Source of the DNA: Candidatus Rifleibacteriota bacterium
GTDB lineage: Bacteria > Riflebacteria > Ozemobacteria > Ozemobacterales > Ozemobacteraceae
Assembly (NCBI GenBank): GCA_029560455.1
Contig: JAKQKW010000217.1
Span: forward strand, 1-6,393
DNA length: 6,393 nt
Reading direction: 5' to 3'
A program made the translations under genes and the position numbers. Shown piece after piece: positions 1 through 5,303 of this stretch. The notes under the pieces were generated by a model, which searched no databases, was not told the origin of the DNA, and saw only the letters and a program-made list of their open reading frames with translations. Position 1 is the first letter of the stretch, and each line of letters opens with the position of its first letter.

Positions 1-1286
1 TCGCTGGGGCGAAAGTAATCGATAAACGCGGCGAGCTCTTCTACCGATTCATTTGACCATTGCCTGTGACCAAAACGTTTGTTGCCGGCCGTCACAAACT
101 CGTTCAATTTTTCGGCCATCAGCTCGCGCCCGGCCGGATAGCGGCTGTCGAAGTCTTTTATCAGTCTCGACGACTGTTCGTGCATCGCATTGATCAGCGA
201 ACTTCGTTTCTGTTCAAAAAATTCATAGCCAGTGGCAACCAGAATCATCAGAGGCAGACCATTTGCGAAGAGAAACAGCAGCATCAGTTTATGCCTGACC
301 GAGAGAAAGAGATTTTTGCCGTGCAGAGACAGGCATAAAGCAATAAAACCCGCAACAATCAGCAGTTTCAGAAAAGCGAACATGATGCGGCAAACTTCAT
401 GGCTGATGTCGATAAGATGTTTTTTCTGATTCAGGCGACTGAAAATGACCAGTTCGGGTGAAACCTGCCGGAAAAGCAGCAGATGTGAAGGGCTCTGCCG
501 GAATTCCACGGCAGAATTAGCAAAAGCACCGGCTTCCAGAATAATTTCAGGTTCCAGATCACGATCAGCACCGAGCCCAAAAACCGTCTGCAGTTTCGGG
601 TCAAAATAACCGAGTTTTATCTCGCGGCCCGAGGCGTTAAAGCTGTTAATCAGCATTTTTGCGCCCAGCTGTTGATTGAGAAAACGGCGGTGAACGAAAC
701 AGACAAGCGTGTATTGCTGATAATTTCTGAACCAGAGAAGTGCCTTGTGAGGTTCTTCTGAAGCACGCAGACAACTGCCGAGATAGCCCTGGCGCGCCGG
801 CAGATCGAAATGCCTTTCCATGAGAAACTGGCCGAAATAGCCTCGCAGCAGACCAATGCGGCCGGGAGTATATATCGATTCGGGGTTCAACACGGTCTGA
901 TGCAGGGATTTGAAAATATACTGAAAGCGCTTTTCGTCAGACAGCGCAGATATTATCGAGCCCCTGGGGTCGAGAACCACAAACTGAAAGCCACCGGGAA
1001 AATTCTTTTTGAAAGCAGAGATACGACCAGCAAAAAAGGCCTCTGGATCGGCAGCCGTTTCAGCTCCGGCAAAATTATACTGCAGCAGACCGTGAAAAAA
1101 CTGGTCGTCAGCGTGAAAATTGCTGAGATTATCAAGGGAGTCATGCATTTTCTGCTGCCAGGCGTGAATATGCCGTTCACGCACAAGGCTGAAATGGCTG
1201 TACACGGCCAGATACAGCAAAAAGGCCGGCAGCGCGATTCCGTAGACAATTCTGGCCAGAAGATTCAGCCAGTAACTCTTATGCAA
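1..1286 (-). CDS. Large multi-pass membrane sensor-like protein, C-terminus beyond the window
   Basis: This reading frame stays open for 428 codons from 1286 to the left edge, with no stop, so the gene is cut by the window. The chosen start is a TTG (1284-1286) preceded by a purine-rich GGGGGAGAG Shine-Dalgarno; no in-frame ATG lies upstream. Hydrophobic segments lie at about residues 9-28, 302-322 and 333-353. With the short basic loop 323-332 in the cytoplasm, residues 29-300 would be extracytoplasmic, and so would the region after 353 (starting EFFEQKRSSLINAMHEQSSR). This architecture suits a sensor or transducer whose output domain (for example phosphatase, cyclase or kinase) lies beyond the edge, but no output domain is visible. 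The motif LFLFANGLPLMIL in the third segment recalls SpoIIE-phosphatase-type sensors of uncultured bacteria; that is a memory-based hint only. The gene is separated from rubredoxin by a terminator, so it is probably its own unit. Confidence 0.85.
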   Translation of the reverse strand, partial: MHKSYWLNLLARIVYGIALPAFLLYLAVYSHFSLVRERHIHAWQQKMHDSLDNLSNFHADDQFFHGLLQYNFAGAETAADPEAFFAGRISAFKKNFPGGFQFVVLDPRGSIISALSDEKRFQYIFKSLHQTVLNPESIYTPGRIGLLRGYFGQFLMERHFDLPARQGYLGSCLRASEEPHKALLWFRNYQQYTLVCFVHRRFLNQQLGAKMLINSFNASGREIKLGYFDPKLQTVFGLGADRDLEPEIILEAGAFANSAVEFRQSPSHLLLFRQVSPELVIFSRLNQKKHLIDISHEVCRIMFAFLKLLIVAGFIALCLSLHGKNLFLSVRHKLMLLFLFANGLPLMILVATGYEFFEQKRSSLINAMHEQSSRLIKDFDSRYPAGRELMAEKLNEFVTAGNKRFGHRQWSNESVEELAAFIDYFRPS

Positions 1287-1311
1287 GCACTCTCTCCCCC
1301 CTGTTGAGACA

Positions 1312-1340
1312 CATATACGTTTCAGAAGTGCCTGAGGTAA
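1312..1340 (-). promoter_or_regulatory. Weak candidate promoter for the membrane sensor gene
   Basis: On the minus strand TTACCT (1335-1340) and TATATG (1312-1317) are 17 bp apart, about 25 bp before the TTG start. The -10 matches four of six consensus bases and the -35 only three, so this is a guess supported mainly by position between the upstream terminator and the start codon. Confidence 0.2.
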
Positions 1341-1382
1341 CAGTTTACCGGAAAAATTGTTCCATGTGAAACCCTGTAAAAC

Positions 1383-1418
1383 AAAAAAGGGTTTGCAGAC
1401 AATGCTGCAAACCCTTTT
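1383..1418 (-). terminator. Intrinsic terminator after rubredoxin
   Basis: A perfect 14-bp inverted repeat (1385-1398 with 1405-1418; arms AAAAGGGTTTGCAG and CTGCAAACCCTTTT) encloses a 6-base loop. Read on the minus strand the stem ends in a run of six T (1383-1388), the classic Rho-independent form. It lies 16 bp past the rubredoxin stop and before the sensor start, so it closes the cheW-rubredoxin unit. The plus-strand side has only four T, all within the stem, so its main direction is minus. Confidence 0.9.
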
Positions 1419-1433
1419 ATTCAGCGGTCAGAA

Positions 1434-1592
1434 TCAAACTCTTTCGAACTGATCTTTGCTGACGCCACAAGCCGGGCAAACCCAGTCAGCAGGAAGATCT
1501 TCGAACGGGGTGCCGGGAGCGATGCCGCCATCGGGATCGCCAACGGCCGGATCGTATTCATAACCACAGACGCTGCAGACATATTTAGCCAT
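1434..1592 (-). CDS. Rubredoxin
   Basis: A 52-residue one-iron electron carrier of the cytoplasm. The two knuckles that hold the Fe(SCys)4 centre are both complete: C6-x-x-C9-G-Y at the N-terminus and C39-P-x-C42-G near the C-terminus. The usual family signatures YEYDP, GGIAPGT and F-E-D-LP-DWVCP-CG are present, and the length matches ordinary rubredoxins (about 52-54). The ATG is preceded by GGAGG (1602-1606) at 9 bp. The gene starts 24 bp after the cheW stop and ends at a strong terminator, so it is probably co-transcribed with cheW. In anaerobes rubredoxins commonly feed electrons to superoxide reductase, rubrerythrin or flavodiiron oxygen reductases; none of these partners is in this window, so its partner is unknown. 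Confidence 0.97.
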   Translation of the reverse strand: MAKYVCSVCGYEYDPAVGDPDGGIAPGTPFEDLPADWVCPACGVSKDQFERV

Positions 1593-1616
1593 TATTCATG
1601 ACCTCCATGCAAAATT

Positions 1617-2138
1617 TCAGAAAGATTCTACCACATTCCTGAGAATTTCAAATTCTGGTTTTTCAAGCCAGGTATCAACCATGAAAACCGGCACTCTCTG
1701 CGAGTCAATGACCGCGGTGCGGAAAAATTTTTCGCCGGGTTCGGCAATATTTGGCAGTACTGGCTCGACAATGCCTTCGCGCAGGCGGTATTCGATGTCA
1801 TCGGCAATCATGCCGATAAAAGCGTTCGGCCGCACCGTAAACAGCAGCAGACGAGAATTTTCGCCGAGCTGATAATCGGGAGCAATGCCAATTCTCTGGC
1901 GCAGGTTGATTACCGGTATCACAGTACCGCGAATATTAACCACGCCTCTGATCAATTCTGATTTCTGCGGCACTTCAATCAGAGAGCCGGGCATGGCTAC
2001 TTCAGTAACGTCGACTGCGGGAATGGCATAGGATTTGTCGCCAAACCGGAAGATGAAAAACTTTTCGAGCCGACCGTCGCCGCTTCGATCTCCAGCGTTC
2101 TGCGCCAGCCTTCTGATTAAAGGAAGAATCTGTGACAT
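1617..2138 (-). CDS. CheW-like chemotaxis scaffold protein
   Basis: A 173-residue soluble protein with one CheW domain at about residues 25-160, preceded by an N-terminal tail of about 25 residues. Recognisable parts are the first strand pair (FFIFRFGDKSYAIPAVDVTEV, 27-47), the diagnostic block RGVVNIRGTVIPVINLRQRIG (64-84) and the final VFMVDTWLEK region (151-160). CheW proteins couple chemoreceptors to the CheA kinase in membrane arrays. No CheA, receptor or other che gene is in view, so this is an orphan copy here, and it may serve a non-motility pathway. The start has only a weak AAAAGG Shine-Dalgarno at 11 bp. It stands 133 bp after rdgB and 24 bp before rubredoxin. The family assignment is firm; the pathway is not. 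Confidence 0.93.
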   Translation of the reverse strand: MSQILPLIRRLAQNAGDRSGDGRLEKFFIFRFGDKSYAIPAVDVTEVAMPGSLIEVPQKSELIRGVVNIRGTVIPVINLRQRIGIAPDYQLGENSRLLLFTVRPNAFIGMIADDIEYRLREGIVEPVLPNIAEPGEKFFRTAVIDSQRVPVFMVDTWLEKPEFEILRNVVESF

Positions 2139-2177
2139 TAAACAGCTAACCTTTTAATTGTGATGGTGCAGCCAGAA

Positions 2178-2197
2178 CCGGGCGCAGCGTCGCCCGG
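2178..2197. repeat. GC-rich hairpin in the rdgB-cheW gap
   Basis: A perfect 7-bp inverted repeat CCGGGCG / CGCCCGG (2178-2184 and 2191-2197) with a 6-base loop lies 40 bp before cheW. Neither side has a clear T-run, so it does not look like a normal intrinsic terminator. It could structure the cheW leader or slow polymerase. Confidence 0.45.
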
Positions 2198-2212
2198 GAA
2201 AACTGATTCGTA

Positions 2213-2242
2213 ACTATATACCAGAAACGGCCGGCAAAACAA
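2213..2242 (-). promoter_or_regulatory. Candidate promoter for cheW-rubredoxin
   Basis: On the minus strand TTGTTT (2237-2242) and TATAGT (2213-2218) are 18 bp apart. An overlapping extended -10, TGG-TATATA, covers 2215-2223. It is the most promoter-like stretch in the gap after rdgB and would give a leader of about 70 bases containing the GC-rich hairpin at 2178-2197. Confidence 0.35.
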
Positions 2243-2260
2243 AGCTATTATTTTGCCTGG
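2231..2260 (-). terminator. Imperfect hairpin after rdgB, possible weak terminator
   Basis: GGCAAAA (2233-2239) pairs with TTTTGCC (2251-2257), extended by two more pairs beyond a one-base bulge, with an 11-base loop. It begins just 12 bp past the rdgB stop, where a terminator is expected. On the minus strand no T-run follows the stem, so termination would be inefficient and some read-through into cheW is possible. Confidence 0.3.
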
Positions 2261-2271
2261 AACTGTTTTTT

Positions 2272-2850
2272 TCAGAGCTTGAGAAAAGTGCGCAACTGCG
2301 CCAGCGCTCTCGCCCGGTGACTGATCGCATTTTTCTCGGCGGCCGGAAGCTCGGCAACGGCGCAGCCGCGTTCCGGCAGCATAAAAACAGGATCATAGCC
2401 GAAACCTTCATGACCACGGCGTTCAAAACCGATGCGGCCTTCGAGAGTGCCGACAAATTCATGCGCCTTGCCGGTGGCGTCGATGTAAACGATGACACAG
2501 CGGAACCTTGCGGTTCTTTCAGCTTCGGGCACATTTTTCAGCTCATGCAGCAGCTTTTCGATATTGCGTGCATGGTTGGTGTCGTTGCCCGAATAGCGGG
2601 CCGAATGAATTCCGGGCCGGCCGCCAAGCGCATCGACTTCAAGGCCCGAGTCATCGGCAAAAACCGGCTCATTGACCTTTTCGAACAGAGCCCTGGCCTT
2701 GAGTTCGGCATTTTCACGATAAGACGCGCCGCATTCGTCGACATCGGGAAAATCAGGCAGATCGAGAAGCGTCCTGATCTTATATGGCGCCAGAATATGG
2801 CTGATCTCTTCGGCCTTGTGGGCGTTGCGGGTAGAAACCCAGATATTCAT
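2272..2850 (-). CDS. rdgB: XTP/dITP diphosphatase (RdgB/HAM1 family)
   Basis: A 192-residue cytoplasmic house-cleaning enzyme that hydrolyses non-canonical purine nucleotides (XTP, dITP/ITP) to the monophosphate and pyrophosphate, keeping deaminated bases out of DNA and RNA. All family blocks are present in order: the substrate loop STRNAHK (6-12), FADDSGLEVDALGG (64-77) with the acidic pair D66/D67, GIHSARYSG (80-88), GFGYDPVF (149-156) and the C-terminal ISHRARAL (176-183). The length is normal. The start ATG shares one base with the rph stop (TGATG), and GGAG lies about 8 bp upstream inside rph, which implies translational coupling. The rph-rdgB pairing is seen in many bacteria and supports both assignments. 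Confidence 0.97.
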   Translation of the reverse strand: MNIWVSTRNAHKAEEISHILAPYKIRTLLDLPDFPDVDECGASYRENAELKARALFEKVNEPVFADDSGLEVDALGGRPGIHSARYSGNDTNHARNIEKLLHELKNVPEAERTARFRCVIVYIDATGKAHEFVGTLEGRIGFERRGHEGFGYDPVFMLPERGCAVAELPAAEKNAISHRARALAQLRTFLKL

Positions 2851-3581
2851 CAGAGCTTCTCCACAGCCTGCTTCTGAAGCTTGAAAAGCTGTTTGATGCC
2901 GGCTTCACCGATCGCAAGCATCTGGTCAAGCTGAGCCCGGCTATAAGTGCCATTTTCTGCAGTTCCCTGCACTTCGATATAACCACCCTGATCGTTCATT
3001 ACCAGATTCAGGTCGGTTTCGGCGTGCGAATCTTCGACATAATCAAGATCAAGACATGGCTGACCATTGACAATACCGATACTTACGGCAGCAATACGGT
3101 TAACGATAGGATTTTCAGTCAGCTTGCCTTCGGCCATGAGCTTTTTTACGGCCATTTCAAGGGCGACCATAGCCCCGGTGATCGATGCGGTACGGGTGCC
3201 GCCATCGGCCTGAATGACATCACAGTCAATCATCAGAGTGCGCGCCCCAAGTTTGGTGAGATCGAGAGCGGCACGCATCGAGCGACCGATCAGACGCTGA
3301 ATTTCGTGAACCCGGCCCTTGACCGTGGCTTTACCGTAGCCGGCGCGTTCGTTACGCACCAGGCCGGCAGCCGGCATCAGAGCGTATTCGGCAGTTATCC
3401 AGCCCTGAACTGTTTCCCGGGAGGCTACGTATGGCGGAACTTTCTCTTCAACCTGAACCGTGCAGAGCACACGGGTATCACCAAAGCTGATCAGTGCTGA
3501 ACCATGCGGATATTTGAGGTAACCGGTTTCGATGCTTACAGGCCTGAGCTGATCGCCGGCGCGTCCATCATGTCTTGTCAT
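2850..3581 (-). CDS. rph: Ribonuclease PH
   Basis: A phosphate-dependent 3'-5' exoribonuclease that trims tRNA 3' ends, working as a ring-shaped hexamer in the cytoplasm. Numbered from the upstream ATG at 3587 the frame has 245 residues and carries the N-terminal R-x-x-GR-x-x-DQLRPV block, the GWITAEYALMP block, the phosphate-binding G130-T131-R132 within DGGTRTASITGA, and the acidic LDLDYVEDSHAETD segment (179-192) holding the metal-binding aspartates. Length is typical. I place the start at the second ATG (3579-3581) because GGAGG (3590-3594) sits 8 bp before it, while only 2 bp separate it from the ATG at 3587; the difference is two residues. It is the first gene of the rph-rdgB pair, behind a candidate promoter at 3613-3641. 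Confidence 0.97.
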   Translation of the reverse strand: MTRHDGRAGDQLRPVSIETGYLKYPHGSALISFGDTRVLCTVQVEEKVPPYVASRETVQGWITAEYALMPAAGLVRNERAGYGKATVKGRVHEIQRLIGRSMRAALDLTKLGARTLMIDCDVIQADGGTRTASITGAMVALEMAVKKLMAEGKLTENPIVNRIAAVSIGIVNGQPCLDLDYVEDSHAETDLNLVMNDQGGYIEVQGTAENGTYSRAQLDQMLAIGEAGIKQLFKLQKQAVEKL

Positions 3582-3589
3582 GTCCATTT

Positions 3590-3594
3590 CCTCC
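3590..3594 (-). promoter_or_regulatory. Ribosome binding site that decides the rph start
   Basis: GGAGG on the minus strand lies 2 bp from one ATG (3585-3587) and 8 bp from the next in-frame ATG (3579-3581). The normal spacing favours the second. Confidence 0.7.
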
Positions 3595-3612
3595 GGGGCT
3601 ATAATTTACTGC

Positions 3613-3641
3613 AGAATAACATTTAAGGCCCCTGACGCCAA
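3613..3641 (-). promoter_or_regulatory. Candidate promoter of the rph-rdgB operon
   Basis: On the minus strand TTGGCG (3636-3641) and TATTCT (3613-3618) are separated by exactly 17 bp, each matching four of six sigma-70 consensus bases. Transcription would begin near 3606, giving a leader of about 25 bases that includes the GGAGG site. Confidence 0.45.
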
Positions 3642-3736
3642 CCTATTTGTTGCAGCAATTTATTCGGCAAAACCGCCATCTCTGGTGTATCTTATGTTCA
3701 GACAACTGAGGCATAAAGCAAAGGAAAATTAACAGA

Positions 3737-4132
3737 ATGATCAGACGAGCTAATCTGATTCTTTATGTGAGCGACCAGCAACGCAGTCGCGACTTTTATG
3801 TGCAGGTTCTGCAGCTTTCCCCGACCCTTGACGTGCCAGGAATGACCGAATTTTCGTTGTCTGACAGTCTGATTCTCGGTCTGATGCCGGAAAAAGGCAT
3901 CGTCAGACTGCTCGGCAACTCGATCAAAGACCCGGCTCTGGCGACTGGCATACCGCGTGCCGAACTCTATCTTTCGGTCGAGCAGCCGCAGCAATATCAT
4001 CAACGGGCTTTACAGGCAGGTGCGACCGAGTTAAAAACCTATTCATTAATGAACTGGGGCGACATGGCAGCGTATTCTCTCGACCCCGACGGCCATGTTC
4101 TGGTTTTTGCCAGCACAGCGAACGCTGATTAA
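3737..4132 (+). CDS. VOC (glyoxalase/bleomycin-resistance fold) protein, probably not metal-dependent
   Basis: A 131-residue cytoplasmic protein with the paired beta-alpha-beta-beta-beta units of the vicinal oxygen chelate superfamily. The first half has ILYVSDQQRSRDFYVQVL (8-25), the second has ELYLSV (76-81) and WGDMAAYSLDPDGHVLVFA (107-125). The usual metal ligands are largely missing: the N-terminal histidine position is N6, and the glutamate normally found in DPDGxxxE is V123. Metal-free members of this fold bind or sequester small molecules, such as bleomycin-type antibiotics, rather than catalyse, so a binding role is plausible but the ligand is unknown. AAGGA lies about 11 bp before the ATG. 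The gene is divergent from rph and is followed by a 180-bp gap, so it is probably monocistronic. Confidence 0.9.
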   Translation: MIRRANLILYVSDQQRSRDFYVQVLQLSPTLDVPGMTEFSLSDSLILGLMPEKGIVRLLGNSIKDPALATGIPRAELYLSVEQPQQYHQRALQAGATELKTYSLMNWGDMAAYSLDPDGHVLVFASTANAD

Positions 4133-4221
4133 GGCTGCGCAGGCGTAGAAACACCGGCAATACCATTTCCGAAAAGCCAGAGGTCAGCGACTCACAGACT
4201 CACCCAATGTCGCCGCAGATG

Positions 4222-4230
4222 TGTTATAAT
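4222..4230 (+). promoter_or_regulatory. Extended -10 promoter ahead of the GNAT gene
   Basis: TGT-TATAAT is a perfect extended -10 element (TGnTATAAT). No good -35 is present at the expected distance, which extended -10 promoters tolerate. The start point would be near 4237. A short dyad, TTGTGACAA (4238-4246), lies right at the predicted start point and could be an operator. The leader then runs directly into the hairpin at 4255-4290. Confidence 0.55.
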
Positions 4231-4254
4231 AGCGCTGTTGTGACAATTTAATCG

Positions 4255-4290
4255 AAGGCAGGTTTGTCGATGGGCAAACCTGTTTTCTTT
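4255..4290 (+). terminator. Intrinsic-terminator hairpin in the GNAT leader
   Basis: CAGGTTTG (4259-4266) pairs perfectly with CAAACCTG (4275-4282) around an 8-base loop, and the stem can lengthen to 12 pairs with two G-U pairs (4255-4258 with 4283-4286). TTTTCTTT follows (4283-4290). It may stop transcription arriving from the VOC gene, or act as an attenuator between the extended -10 promoter at 4222-4230 and the GNAT start at 4315. It could also mark the end of a transcript of about 50 bases. Confidence 0.75.
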
Positions 4291-4314
4291 TGCGCAAAAC
4301 CGGGTGAAGGAAAT

Positions 4315-4788
4315 ATGAAATCTGACTACTTCAGTATTGTCGGGCCAGTATTAAACTCAGGTAAGGAATGCGAGAAGATTCTCAGGCAGCTGCCGGAATG
4401 GTTCGGCGACGAACAGACCATGATCGACTACGGCATCGAGATAGACGGACTGCCGACTTTCATGATCAACATGCATCATCAGGTCTGCGGTTTTATCAGT
4501 CTGAAAATGCACTACAAGGAATCGGCCGAGCTCTATGTGCTTGGCATTCTGCCCGAATACCACCACCAGGGTCTTGGCAGGGCGGCGGTCGAATCGGTGA
4601 CTGAATATTGCCGCAACCAGGGCATAGAGTATCTGCAGATCAAGACTCTGGGGCCGGCGACCAACTGGCCATCGTATGAAAGCACCCGCCGGTTCTATCT
4701 TTCGCTGGGCTTCAGGCCGCTTGAAGAGTTTCCGACGCTGTGGGGGCCGAACTGCCCCTGCCTGCAGATGATCAAAAAAATCTTGTAA
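4315..4788 (+). CDS. GNAT family N-acetyltransferase
   Basis: A 157-residue cytoplasmic protein expected to move an acetyl group from acetyl-CoA to an amine. Motif A with the CoA pyrophosphate-binding loop is clear: LYVLGILPEYHHQGLGRAA (73-91), where H-x-Q-G-L-G-R fits the Q/R-x-x-G-x-G/A signature. Motif B follows as YESTRRFYLSLGF (121-133). The flanking LPEWFG (26-31) and LWGPNCPCLQM (142-152) recall a widespread group of GNAT proteins of unknown substrate. I chose the ATG at 4315 because GGTGAAGGA stands just before it. An in-frame TTG (4264) and ATG (4270) exist upstream, but they lie within the terminator hairpin and lack a ribosome binding site. The substrate cannot be inferred. Confidence 0.92.
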   Translation: MKSDYFSIVGPVLNSGKECEKILRQLPEWFGDEQTMIDYGIEIDGLPTFMINMHHQVCGFISLKMHYKESAELYVLGILPEYHHQGLGRAAVESVTEYCRNQGIEYLQIKTLGPATNWPSYESTRRFYLSLGFRPLEEFPTLWGPNCPCLQMIKKIL

Positions 4789-4822
4789 TCGGGCGCCGGC
4801 TGTTCTATGCTGATGCTATAAG
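4783..4822 (+). promoter_or_regulatory. Candidate promoter(s) for the RibK-like gene, with overlapping dyad
   Basis: Two options overlap. TTGTAA (4783-4788) and TATGCT (4806-4811) are 17 bp apart, and an extended -10, TGC-TATAAG, covers 4814-4822. The inverted repeat ATGCT-ATA-AGCAT (4813-4825) sits on the second box and could bind a repressor. The first -35 overlaps the GNAT stop codon, so this would be an internal promoter in a possible operon. Confidence 0.4.
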
Positions 4823-4845
4823 CATTTATCAAGGGAGAGAACTTA

Positions 4846-5301
4846 ATGGCAGCCATCAGAGGAAAGATTCAAAAGGGTCTTGGCGAGTCAAAAAACACCG
4901 TCAGAGAGCAGATGCCGTTTTTCCGCAGATGTTTTCCTGAAGTTACCGATTGTCGCGAAGGCACAATCAACATTCTGCTCGATAAACCTCTGGTAATTCT
5001 TTCGCCCGACTTCACCACCGAACCACTGCCCTGGCACCCGGCTTTCAAGATCGTCAAAGGCGGCGAAGTCTTCAAATTTCTGCGCATCAAACTCACGGTT
5101 GATGAATGCGAACCGGTAAACGCCTGGATTTATAAAGCCCAGTTCTCGCCATACCATGATAACCCGTATTATATCGAAGTTATCGCGCCACAAATCGGCT
5201 TTTCAGGCACACCCGACTGCACAGTCGAGGTGCTGAGCAACTGCAGCGAAGGCTTTGTCGTCGTCGGCGCCTCAGAACGCTGCAAAAACCCGTCTGCCTG
5301 A
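4846..5301 (+). CDS. Conserved protein resembling the RibK (CTP-dependent riboflavin kinase, DUF120) fold
   Basis: A 151-residue soluble protein with no signal peptide or membrane segment. Three short blocks recall archaeal RibK in the same order and spacing: GLGES (11-15) for the GxGEG loop, EGTINILLD (38-46) for the GTLN motif that holds Mg-nucleotide, and YIEVIAP (109-115) for the late IEIIAP strand. Between them is a long insertion-like stretch, PDFTTEPLPWHPAFKIVKGG (54-73), rich in aromatic and proline residues. Real catalysis is uncertain because the last glycine of the loop is serine. The comparison is from memory. GGAG (4834-4837) lies 8 bp before the ATG. It follows the GNAT gene by 57 bp and precedes the MBL gene by 2 bp. 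If not RibK-like, it is simply a conserved hypothetical protein. Confidence 0.75.
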   Translation: MAAIRGKIQKGLGESKNTVREQMPFFRRCFPEVTDCREGTINILLDKPLVILSPDFTTEPLPWHPAFKIVKGGEVFKFLRIKLTVDECEPVNAWIYKAQFSPYHDNPYYIEVIAPQIGFSGTPDCTVEVLSNCSEGFVVVGASERCKNPSA

Positions 5302-5303
5302 GC

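Noticed and set aside
60..429. Two small plus-strand frames (92 and 65 codons)
   Set aside because: Both are antisense to the sensor gene and overlap each other, with no motif.
953..1249. Minus-strand frame of 98 codons, apparently hydrophobic
   Set aside because: It lies out of frame inside the longer sensor gene, and its hydrophobic look comes from the same DNA read in another frame.
810..1307. Open frame of 165 codons on the plus strand opposite the membrane sensor gene
   Set aside because: The minus strand here carries a continuous 428-codon frame with membrane segments and a good ribosome binding site, so this is a shadow.
2317..2877. Open frame of 186 codons on the plus strand opposite rdgB and the end of rph
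   Set aside because: It lies wholly antisense to a clear enzyme gene, its translation shows no family motif, and it has no ribosome binding site.
3024..3500. Open frame of 158 codons on the plus strand opposite rph
   Set aside because: It is the antisense shadow of RNase PH and its translation has no recognisable domain.
4133..4221. Possible terminator directly after the VOC gene
   Set aside because: I found no stem with a T-run in this stretch; the nearest terminator is the hairpin at 4255-4290.
4264..4314. Upstream extension of the GNAT gene from TTG 4264 or ATG 4270
   Set aside because: These codons lie within the terminator hairpin, have no ribosome binding site, and add residues that do not belong to the GNAT fold.
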